Shown piece by piece: positions 39,501 to 49,400 of a stretch of 64,000 nt of DNA. Origin of the DNA: Lepidodermella squamata (lineage: Eukaryota; Gastrotricha); NCBI GenBank assembly GCA_047495785.1, contig JBLDXI010000009.1, positions 2,728,001 to 2,792,000 on the forward strand, given 5' to 3'. The position numbers were made by a program, and so were the translations under genes. Positions within the stretch are counted from its first letter, which is position 1. Each line of letters begins with the position of its first letter. Under the pieces are notes generated by a model. That model had not been told where the DNA came from, ran no database searches, and was given only the letters and a program-made list of their open reading frames with translations.

Positions 39501-41948
39501 TGAAATAAATGGGGGAAAAAGGGGGGTGAAAAGTGCTGAAGCTCGAGTCGATACAGTCCGACTACAGCCCTTCGACTGGCAGCTATCCGTTGCTAATTTT
39601 CGTAGAGTGAAAAATGTGCAAGGTGCAGGTGCGATTTAAATAAAATTAAGGCAAAGCAGCGGCGATGGCGGCGGACGAACACAACATATAGATAATAAGC
39701 ACATTTAGCACACACAAAAATTACAAGGTGAGTAGGCCGGAAAGCAGCCAATGGAGGGGCCGCAGCCAGCGGTGTGAAACTGAACGACTTCGAGACAGGG
39801 TGGAAAAGCGGTGGTGAAATAAAAATAGGCAACAAAATATGTGCGGAAAAAAGCGGAAAAGCTAACGAAAAAAATGAACAATTTTTTCGCGCCAACCTGT
39901 AATCGAGCGCAATTTCTCCAGATGTGGGTACAAATGCAGCGTGGCGTTGCCCTGTCATACAAAAAATGTCAGTTTTTTTTAATAATTAGATCAAGGCGGT
40001 TGTATTAGTGTTAACAAATGAGCGCAATTATTGCTACGAGTTAGTTAGTTAGTTGTTATAATACCGTTAGCGTTTCGCGCTTTTTGCCGCTGGTAATGAG
40101 CGTGAAGCCTTGCGTCTCGATGGCGACGCCGGTGCGTTGGACGTGCTCCTCGATGTACCAATTAACGAAGGTTGACTTGCCCGCCGAGTGGTTGCCGATC
40201 ATTAGGATGATAATCTTCTTGCGCGGCGGCAGCAGCTGGATTCCCACGGCTTCGGCGATCTTGATTAGACCTGTTCATTCCCACGTTAATAATTGGGAAC
40301 GCAAAGAATTTCGTATTAGACATTGCTTTTTTTTAATAAGAACTCCTTCTTGCAAGCGCCGAAGTTTTTTCCAAATAAATTACGGTAAAAGGGCTAACAA
40401 ATTGAATTGTGATAGTATTGATAAAATCTGAACTTTTTCCATTAAACCGAGCTAGCTTTAAACTCCTTAGTCCTTACACGAAAAAGTGGGAAATATCGAG
40501 AAAAATAAGGCTATTCACACCTATTCAATACCATATCATAGGGTGAATCCTACTTTGCCAATAAGAGGATAATGAAACCCTTTCCTTTCCCTTTCGAATA
40601 TATTTTTCGATATTCGAGGAATAAAACATAGCTTAAAAACCTTTCCAAGCCTTCGCATGGAGAAACCATCAAATAAAGCAAAAAATATGAATATTTCGCA
40701 ATATTTCGCAATAGGTAATTCAAACTTAATTATAGGCCTACGCACCCTTTTTCAATTTTGCAGAATTTGGCGAGTAATTTCTCCAATTTTTATAAAATCC
40801 CAACTTGCTGAAACCTTCTCTCATCCGTAAACCAGATGAAGACTGGTTCGGTAATTATCGGTATTTTACCCGGTTGGGCCCGAATTCTCCGGATTTTAAA
40901 TTTCCATCGACAAATTACATACTAAAATACTCTCCTCAAGTCATTTTCTGGCCATGAGATTTGGAAAAAGTAAGAATTCTTTGACTAAAATATCGATATT
41001 CAAGACGGAAAGAGATGAAAATCTGCATCCCTGCATGGATTAAATAAGAGAATGGCTAAGTTGTATTGAACAAAAGAATGATCGTCAATTCAAACAATCG
41101 TCAAAACTTCAAGTATTTCCGAAAAACTTTCAAACGATCTTCAGCAATAAAATGACGAAAACTGACGAGGGCCGACGAAAAATCACAACAAAATAACAAT
41201 TTCGACTTCAGTATTTGGGATAAAAATTGTAAAAATAAGAGTAGGCTATGAAGGCATTCGGTTCCGAGAAAGAATTCGCCGAAAGTAAAAATGAGAGAAG
41301 GCCGAAAGTCGAAACGCGCGCTAGCTGCATTCAGATCATTAGCCGATCGATTAAGGCAGATTACCACGGCGAACTGCACAAGATGCGATCGCAAGAAATC
41401 GCCGCGGTAAACAAACCGCTTGCAGCAGTAAGAGCGTCGACAAGTGACGAAGGCCAGCGAGAGCGCATCGCGGCTATACAAATGGCAGGCTAATCGAGCT
41501 AATAGCCATAACAGCTAAATCGATTATCGACCGCGTGTTTACGTGCGCAATCAAAAATTCATCGCTCATCTTTCAAGCAGAAATTTTTTCGTACAAAAAC
41601 ACATAATTTAAGGTAGTAATATAAATGTGGAAAATGTGTTTATTTATTTTTAGGCAGCAATAATTATAGCATTTAATGCGCTTAAAAATGGCTATATTCG
41701 AGTCGTTTATTGGACAGGCCATATAGCACATGGCGGGAGATTTATATGATGTTTTAATATCAATAACAACAACACGTCGCGGAAACCAGCAACGTACCTT
41801 TTTCCGGGTTTGTATACAGCGAGTGGCATTGGCGCAGAATTTTCTCGTTTATCGTCAAGTTGGCCTCCTCGACCAGCTGCGAGGCGGTTTTGCCGGCCGC
41901 GCGCTTCTGCGCCGACCCGTTCGCCGTATTGCCGCCTGAAGCCGTCAT
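36528..41948 (-). CDS. Membrane-anchored dynamin-type GTPase (uncharacterised, EHD/sarcalumenin-like fold)
   Basis: Seven exons, 41948-41798, 40270-40065, 39951-39897, 39351-39247, 39190-38975, 37218-36702, 36642-36528; 454 aa. GTPase motifs: P-loop GNHSAGKS (76-83), G3 DTPG (162-165), G4 SKAD (227-230). The G-domain signature FVNWYIEEHVQRTG and FFDPIGQALCKRTLN is highly conserved in an uncharacterised family found across eukaryotes (recalled, not searched). A helical region (TINQTIQNTLNTLERDCD) is followed by two clear membrane segments (about 337-358 and 391-412) with a hydrophobic loop between, then a short tail. Membrane remodelling is a reasonable inference, unproven. The last exon either reads to TAG at 36528 or splices at a consensus donor (AAG|GTAAGA) to an exon I could not find. 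Intron 5 contains a nested plus-strand gene. PSMG2 lies 281 bp upstream on the same strand. Confidence 0.85.
37385..37500. repeat. Dispersed repeat family 2 copy
   Basis: Segments such as taaaccgggtaaaaaactg, aataaccgaaatt and gggcttatccagttttcttcgg resemble the copies at 40835-40925 and 53370-53465. It is in intron 5 of the dynamin-like gene. Confidence 0.4.
37896..37903 (+). promoter_or_regulatory. TATA-like box of the nested Myb/SANT gene
   Basis: tatatata lies about 80 bp upstream of the ATG at 37981, at a spacing giving a 5' UTR of roughly 50 nt. It is inside an intron of the opposite-strand GTPase gene. Function inferred from position. Confidence 0.4.
37981..38529 (+). CDS. Myb/SANT-like (zeste-type) DNA-binding protein, nested and frameshifted
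   Basis: ATG at 37981 opens a basic leader and then a Myb/SANT-like domain: RKTRIFFTNDDKQRLCDIAK, VEDK-like IPVIEDKS, AKSNAWAAITQ. The rest of the domain, TLSDLKNLWTRIVYKLKEQI, continues in another frame from about 38238, so a net one-base loss or two-base gain lies between about 38205 and 38237. After that a 40-bp intron (38349-38388) joins to a final exon ending in TGA at 38529. Conservation of domain, splice sites and TATA argues either for a very recent mutation or for a sequence error. By family, nuclear DNA binding, often related to transposon-derived regulators. It lies wholly inside intron 5 of the minus-strand dynamin-like gene. Confidence 0.55.
40835..40925 (-). repeat. Dispersed repeat family 2 copy
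   Basis: On the minus strand it contains caaccgggtaaaataccg then ataattaccgaaccagtctt, matching 53385-53425 closely. It lies upstream of exon 2 in intron 1 of the dynamin-like gene. Confidence 0.5.
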
Positions 41949-42229
41949 TTTTATCGCCTCTCAACACCAGCAACAACAAAAATAGCAACTCAATATATAC
42001 CTACAATAGAGCAGAAAAAATTATTTTCGAGAAACAAGATTTTATTCCGAAAAAATATTGATCACATCAACTTGCACTCATGCACTAAATTTCGACCGAT
42101 TTAAAGCACATTCATCTAATCACCAAAAAAGAATGAAAAATGCATCCCACTCTCAATACCGGAACGTAAAAAAAATCGGCCGAAAAAATGGAATCGAAAT
42201 ATCACCAAAATTTGATAATTCTAAGAGTT

Positions 42230-43405
42230 TTAGAGAGCCATCAGCGATTCAGGAACCCGGCAACCGTAGAGAAGTCGCCAACTGGGTGGAATTTTCCATT
42301 GCATCTGCTCTGGGACGAATAATTTGCCGCCATGTAGCCCATCTTGGTCTTCCTCATCGACATCAAGCAATGAAGGGGTGGGCGAAGAGGCGGTCGATAG
42401 ACTCATTCGAGATCCAGGGGCTTCTAAGCCGATCAATTCCAGGCAAGAAGCGAGGTGATTCGCCAAATCCATCGCATCTGGCGCGTTATCGCCCTCAGAG
42501 CAGAAGCGGAGTAGGATGAGACACGAGAGTTGAGCCTCAATCGAGCGGCGGTACAACTCGCCGGCAAAACCACCGCCAGGAATTGAAATTTTCTCCGACT
42601 CATGTTCATATTTCATCGACTCGCCGAAATTTTCCAGAAATCGTTGGCCAACAGCGGTTTTCATCGAATTTTCATTGCCGAGCCAACGAACTTGCGATTT
42701 CGTACGTAAATCCGCGTCAGATCTCGAGAATGCAAAGGCGGACGTGAGGCAAATGACTGATTCGATGCCGAATTGTTTAGAAAATTCGATCAATTCAGCG
42801 ACAAATTTCTTCGACTGGCCCTTGATAACAGCAGATCGCAGTTGAATAACAACCCATTGGAAGTCATGATTGACGTAGACATCCGCCGCGGTACAGATCG
42901 CGCTCACCCCGGCGCCGAATGGGTTTGCGCCGACGACCGGGACCAGCGCGCTTGAACACAGCCATCCAGCCAGTTCGAACTTGTGACTTTTCGTGTGCTC
43001 GCTTGAAGTTTCAGTCGCAATTTTACCAGTAACAGCGCGACGTTGTGGTAAATAAATGCGATCGTGCGATTCGCCGCTTGTTTTCAAGGCGCCTGGGGCT
43101 GAAGAAATCGGTGGGCGAGCGGCGTCGGGCGAAGGCGCTGGGAAATTGTTATCGACTTTCTGAATTTTTGCGCCATTTTTAAGTGCAAGGCCAACTGGGT
43201 CGGTTACTTTGCAGGTGGCTAATAGCAAATCGACGGCAAGCTGGCCGACATTTCCGTAAGAGACTGATGGTATTACCATAGTATAGCCGGTCAGATTTAA
43301 AGGCCGGTCGGCATCGCTGGCCTGACGAGGGTGAAAAATAGACGATGCTGCCGTTTCGATGACCATTGTTTGTTTCGTAATATTATCAGTTATCACTACA
43401 AACAC
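42230..43405 (-). CDS. PSMG2: Proteasome assembly chaperone 2 (PAC2)
   Basis: Single-exon frame of 391 aa. The N-terminal TMVIPSVSYGNVGQLAVDLL and the C-terminal WKIPPSWRLLYG are diagnostic of PSMG2, as are LVPVVGANPFG, IQLRSAVIKGQSKKF, RTKSQVRWL and ISIPGGGFAGELY with LLRFCSEGDNAPDAMDLANHL. The human protein is about 264 aa; the extra length comes mainly from a Pro/Ser-rich insertion at about residues 78-145 and a smaller loop before the C-terminal WKIPP motif, both probably disordered surface loops. By family it pairs with PAC1 to guide 20S alpha-ring assembly in the cytosol. The start Met may be the first or the one in MVIETAASS. It sits 281 bp upstream of the dynamin-like gene on the same strand. 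Confidence 0.92.
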   Translation of the reverse strand: MFVVITDNITKQTMVIETAASSIFHPRQASDADRPLNLTGYTMVIPSVSYGNVGQLAVDLLLATCKVTDPVGLALKNGAKIQKVDNNFPAPSPDAARPPISSAPGALKTSGESHDRIYLPQRRAVTGKIATETSSEHTKSHKFELAGWLCSSALVPVVGANPFGAGVSAICTAADVYVNHDFQWVVIQLRSAVIKGQSKKFVAELIEFSKQFGIESVICLTSAFAFSRSDADLRTKSQVRWLGNENSMKTAVGQRFLENFGESMKYEHESEKISIPGGGFAGELYRRSIEAQLSCLILLRFCSEGDNAPDAMDLANHLASCLELIGLEAPGSRMSLSTASSPTPSLLDVDEEDQDGLHGGKLFVPEQMQWKIPPSWRLLYGCRVPESLMAL

Positions 43406-45610
43406 ATCAACAACATGATAATAAAGAAGATGCGAGTGCGCGAGGCCTCAACGTTAATAACTAGGTTACAGGAAGTATAGTGCGCAATTGCTTGGGTGGT
43501 AGCCGTGTGGGCGGTTGAGGCCGTTTCCCACGGCCTCGGCGTGTTCCAAATAGGCAAGTACAATCAAATTTACTGTTGTTTTGCACGAAACCAGTGTTCG
43601 ATTTCTTAACATCGAATTTTAGATCGAACTAAAACGTGCATCTGACATAAAAACATTTCTAAAATTAGCTACGCGCTCAATTATTACAGGACTCAAATAG
43701 GTCATCGGCTTACAATGAAATAGACCAAAATAAGTATTACAAAGCGGTCAATCAACAACAAGCATGCAATCTTTGGAAATAATTCAAGCTAAGCTGGTCG
43801 TATTTGAAGCCGCTTTTCTGGCAATCACTAAACTCAGATGATCGCTGTCAACAAAATTGAAATGGCTGCATCGAAAACTTGGTAAAAAACGGCGCAGAAG
43901 AAAACAGGCTGAGAGGGTCAAATGATCTAATATGTGATATGTAGTATTACATTTTTATACCGAATTCCGAATTACCAGTTGTCTGGAGTTATCCAATCTA
44001 CATTTAAATGTGAAACAAATCGCTACGCAGAGGAAATGCAAGACTGGCGAGGAACACATTTTTAGTAGACTTTTAAGCCAGTTGCTTACTTCAAGAATGA
44101 ATTCATGCAACAAAGAAAATGTGCATCGAAACAATGGCGCGCTTTTATTTTTAGTTTCGCGAAAAGAAAATGATGAACATCGTGATGCGAACAGATGAAT
44201 GGTCATAACCCGACGCACTGCAACAGCAAAAATCACTCAGCATTCTGCCATGTTAAGTTGCAGCTGGTTCTAGCCTAAAATACGCAGCATGTGCCTTGCT
44301 TGCTCACAGCTTTTTCTATAGAAATCAAAGTCACTCCTCAATCCGTCGGATATCGGAAATACTTTTATACATGCATATGAATAGATACCTAGCTGACAAC
44401 TCAATTATTAAAATTTAATAATAACTCCATATCGTAGTTCGTGGTTTTGCAAGGTTAATTCATGTTCGGAAGTGGTAGGAACAGATAGCGCGTTAAGTTG
44501 ACGATTTCACGGCCAAGATTCTCCCGATTGGATATCAAGATTAGACAGTTTCCCCTTTCATTTCGTGAATTTAGATGCCTTCCTGATAGCTGACAAGTAA
44601 AGATGGTCGGTATGAATTAGACATCGGTAAAAATAGTTAGGCACATCAACAAACAAGCTCATTGTACAATATTATGAAACCTACCAGATCAGTTATTGAC
44701 TTTAATCAGCATCGCTTGATACGCTGGCCTATATAAGTAAGTATATCGCACACAGACTGTATTGTAATATAACCCAACTGATAACCCAGTCATAGCCATA
44801 AACCTAACATATAACAAGCGTGAATAAACTGAATAAACCAAGGGCGAATGAAAAAATCAAAAGAACCTGGATCCCGCAGATGCTCTTTGGATGAAGAAAG
44901 CTAGTATATATTTCGCTTTATCAATGAAGTCGGCATAATCCTAGGGTTAAAGCTTTAACACCAGACCCAAGGTGGATTCTGCAACACGAGAAATATCCTA
45001 AAAAGTCCTGAGACCAAAAGTAACTACTTAACCACTTTAGGCTTTTAGATCAGAATCCATCATCTTAAAACCAGAATCAACCGTTGAAGGTGAAAGGACC
45101 AGCGACCAACGCAGTCGCCGCGAAGAGCAGGGGAGAGAGGGATCCCGTCCCGACCTGGGCAAACAAAAATAGCGCGCAAACGTTTAGTGGCGGGAAAAGC
45201 AGTCAACCTAATTAATATTATTATATTTTATCTATAAAAATATTAAATCGTATAATCAATAAAGTAGTGATCAGACCTTCACATAGTGTATCACGTGGGT
45301 TATGTGGGTTATGCGTTTTAGAGAGCTGTTTTTGACCTCCTTCGCTGTTTTTTACACACCCTCTTTGTTTTGGACATCTCGGGTCTCTAGGCCTAGTTGG
45401 AGGCTTCAATTGCTGTCATATGGTGGATTATGCTTTTGATACTTATTTGTTTGTGAGATAGATTACTTCTTTAGTTCTAGCTTACTTAGCAACCCTTCAG
45501 CATCTGACCAGTCAATATGATATCTAATTCACGATCATTTAAGTATTGTAAAATAATTTTGGGTCTATTTATTATCCACTAATAGAAAACTTAGTTGTTC
45601 TATATTCAAA
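43406..45610. other. Divergent intergenic region between PSMG2 and MGST3
   Basis: No gene supported. This 2.2-kb stretch separates two divergently transcribed genes and so should contain both promoters. Short repeated taacccaa/cataaacc runs occur near 44755-44830. I found no tRNA-like A/B boxes I trust. Confidence 0.5.
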
Positions 45611-46190
45611 ATGGGCGCTGTTTCCAAGTCTTGTGAAAAGGGCATGGGCTACCTTGCTGGAGTCGCAGTCGGCACCGTTTTCGTCAACCAATACCTTGCT
45701 TACAAAGTTATGCAAGCTCGCAAGCAGTACGATGTTAAATATCCCGCCCTGTACCACCCGGAACCGGATCACATTTTCAACTGTGTTCAACGCTCCCATC
45801 AAAACTAGTGAGTTTTGTATTCATGTTTCGTATTTTCAATTTGTGACGTTATCACCATCTTCACTCCAGCATTGAAAACCAGCCCGTTTTCCTTACATTG
45901 TTGGCTGTTGCTGGTATGAAGTTCCCGGTAAGTTTTGTACTAAAAGTGAGTCTAGAGCGTTAACCGCTTTTTCTTAGAAACAAGCCGCTGTTTGCGGTGT
46001 CATCTACTTAGCTGGCCGTATCGTCTATGCTTGGGGCTACTCCAGCGGTGATCCCAAGAAGCGCATGTATGGCGCTTTTGGCTATTTTGGCCTGCTGCCT
46101 CTGTTGGGCATGTCTGTCTACACGGTCTTGTGCAAGACTGGTGTCATCCAACATACTGCAGGAGCTTGCTGCCACGCTGCCTCGAAATAG
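45611..46190 (+). CDS. MGST3: Microsomal glutathione S-transferase 3 (MAPEG family)
   Basis: Three exons, 45611-45807, 45870-45927, 45978-46190, all in phase; 155 aa, matching the usual MGST3 length of about 152. Visible family features are RKQYDVKYPALY, FNCVQRSHQNY (the conserved QR.HQN motif), ENQPVFLTLLAVAG, and four hydrophobic segments with AGRIVYAWGYSSGDPKKR between the third and fourth. The C-terminus carries a CC pair, a possible acylation site as in human MGST3. By family it is an ER-membrane enzyme conjugating glutathione to lipophilic substrates or reducing lipid hydroperoxides. AATAAA lies about 180 bp past the stop. The LOTUS/Tudor gene starts 260 bp after the stop on the same strand. 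Confidence 0.95.
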
Positions 46191-46450
46191 TGTGGAGCTC
46201 TCATGATGAAAAAGGATGACAAAAGTTGAACATATTCAAGCTACTCAAGTAGCAACATTATGATATAAACACGCAGTGTCAAAAGTTTCCACCGGTGATT
46301 CGTAATTCTGTCATCTCTTCGATTCTTTTCCCTTTAGATACCCTGATAGCTAACGAACTAGACATGAAATAAAAAAACAAAGATCTACGATTTATAATTT
46401 TGTCCTGTTTATTTTAGCTTGAATGTATTAATTATCATCTTCACTGACGA

Positions 46451-49400
46451 ATGGCAGCCCGGTCGAAGATCAGAGACTCCGTTGTCTCATCGCTGAAAGA
46501 TCTGGGTTCAGAGTTTGACCTTTTATCAGACACTTACGGTGACTCTGACCCTCTTGTCAGAGAAAAGATCAGTAATCTCAAGAAAAAATTGGAAATAATT
46601 TCTAGTCGCGTTGAAGCTTCAAAAGTTGCTAACAAAGACTTGCCTGATTTGTTGGAATTATTCGAAATTTTCACGTTGAATCCAGACGGTACATTTCAGT
46701 CCAGCCATGCTGAAGATATTCTAGAACTTCTGAAATGCGGTAATGGTCGAGTCATTCAAATTTTTCGTTTTAATTGCTCTCTTATACTGTAGTTTGCAGT
46801 AAAGTTGCCAGTGCTTTTGAGTTGGTTTGCTTCGATGAGTGGAACCTCGTGGCTGAAAATCGTCATGCGCAATCAAATGGCTCGGCAGATATCAACTCCG
46901 GCGAGGTGTCCCGTGCAGAGTCTCATAAGGAAAACGAACTGGCATCGGTTGTCTCAAATGGCGGCGATGAACATGCTGCGACTTCTAGCGAAACTCAAGG
47001 TGCTTCTAAAGCTTCCAAATTTATGAAAGTTGCCACAGCACAGCCGAAGAAGCCGGTCATCATGTTCAACCCTACAGCTGCTAAAGTTAGCAAGTCGAAG
47101 GAGGATTCTGTCAAGCCTGAGGAAATATTCTCACCTCCTCCGGTTGCTCCTCCTAAAACTGCTCCTGCCTCGAGTTCGAATATGAATTTCTTCGGCTCCC
47201 CTCCTCATCAGCCAGTTTTCGTACCTTCTGAACAATCAGCTCAACGTGCCTCGACGATGGCGAACGAAATTTTGACGAAAGCCCTGGAGGCGGCTTCGTT
47301 GAACCAAGCCCCGGCATTTAAACTTCCTCAAGCTCCGCAACTACCCAATCCGATTATGCCTCAGATTTTGCCGAATGGAATGTTTCTACCCGCCTCTGCC
47401 GCTCAACTGCTGAATCAAGCCCTTCAGCCGCCGAGACTTCAGCCGCAAGTTGCCCAGCCGCAACTTTTCACCTTGGGAAATGGCCAGCAATTTCAGTCGA
47501 TGCAGCACATTCCACCATTGTTCAACCTCGGCTCCATCGCCCAGCCGCCAACAGGTGCGTACAATCCCTATTTTGGCTTCGTCGATCGTCGCAAATGACG
47601 ATGAACAAAATTTTCTATAACGAACCAGTATTGAAGAGTATCTCAGAGAGTTGACTGACGAAATCATGTTTCCTATAATTTTGCAATTTGTATTGCTCAT
47701 TGTTCAAATTATAATGTTCTCACTAATAAACAATGCATCCTATTCGTTGTGGTGACTTTTTGCATTAGATGAAGCTCTTTATGTATTATCGCGTTTTTGA
47801 GAAAGTGTCTTATTTAAGGAGGAATTTTTACTTTCGAATACCTTTTAAAAATGAGTTTTTCTCTTGTTTTCCTTACAGTTCCAATTTACGATGAAATCGC
47901 CGTGGAACCAACTGATTTCGTAGATCCCGAGCCTGCTCCAACGTCGAAGGCTGGTAAAAAGAAAATCGTCATAACGGACCCAACGACCGGCGAAGTGGTA
48001 GATATTACTTCACCAAACAACAGCGAGCCTTCTACAAGGAACTATCGCACTGCCAGCGAAAGCTCTGGAAGCAGCTTTATTCCTGAAAAGAAGCCGGCAT
48101 TATCAAGCTACATGGTTGAAGTTGATTCAGTAAGTATACCAGTTCAAGAAATCGAGAAAACCGTGTCAGAACCAGCGAAAAAACCGGCGCCGCCCCCGGG
48201 ATTTAACAGCGCGCCTAAATCAACGAACCAAACTGAATTTTCCGCGAAGAATGTTGAGGATTTTATTCCGACGAAAACGTTTTCGAAACCGCCAGGATTT
48301 TTCGACAGACCAGAGCCGCCGAAGGAGACGGAAACGGATAAAATCGTTAGCTTTTCGCGCGATTTTCTACGCAACAAAACGCTATCTAGCGGCAAATTGA
48401 CGAAGACTGAAAAAGTTTTTGCAGAATATCAAACGAAGCATTCATCAAATGTAGACGTTGAAGAATTTATGGAAGCACTAAAGAGCCACAGCGCGATTTT
48501 CCGTTTTTCAGCATCTGGCTCGAAAATCGAATTGGTCGAAGTTATCGAGCGGAAAATTGTCCAGTTTATTGTTAATGAGCTGGTTAAATTGCCAAATGAA
48601 TCCGGCGGTGCTGTTACCATGATTTACGACGCATACATCTCGATAATGCGAGACAAAACTCGAGTTCTTCACGTAGGATCGAAATTTTCGTTGGATGACG
48701 TCACTGAATTGGTCGAACAGCGATTTTCTGATATAATTCGCTTCTCCGATGATCAAACGACGTTATTCTTGTCGGAAATAATGCTGGAATCTGTCTTTCT
48801 TATTGTTAAATCTCAACTGGAGAAGGAACGGGACGCCAAACCGCCGGCTGAATTGCATGATTTGTTCCAGAAAATTGCTGATGAGCGACTGGCGTATCTC
48901 GTTTCATTCGATACTTTCATCGAAATGTTGACTCGTCGCACGAATTTGTTTTTATTCGCAAATTCGCGAGTTTCGCTGGCTTCGATGAATCTGAATGTGT
49001 CCAACCCGGTGCCTAGGGCGAAATCGACCAAGCTAACCAGTCGTCAGCAGTCGGGCGGTGGTCTTGGTCAGTTGGATGATTACGGCGAGCCGGAAGAACA
49101 GCCGGAAAATAAACGCCTCATGTCGCCCATTGGCGATTTGGATGTTCGTTTTGTGGAAATGCTGTCAGAGGAAGGAAATTTTGACATTTGCTCGAATTTT
49201 GTCGATGAATTCAACGCACTTCAAGTCGGTGATGTCATCCCTGTTCGAGACTTGCCCGAACCGCTCGATACGTCGGAACATATCGGCAAATTTATTGGCA
49301 TGGTTTCATTCGTTTCCATGGAATCTCGCCGGTAAATTTCCAAAATAATTTTACGATTTTATTTTCGTGGTCATCTGTAAGCTAGGAAATTGTCTCAAAT

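Noticed and set aside
39593-39962. Hydrophobic minus-strand frames around exon 3 of the dynamin-like gene
   Set aside because: The true exon (39951-39897) uses a third frame and closes in phase; the longer frames are intronic.
41101-41493. Overlapping open frames on both strands inside intron 1 of the dynamin-like gene
   Set aside because: No recognisable domain, no splice context, and both strands open over the same stretch, which suggests composition and not coding.
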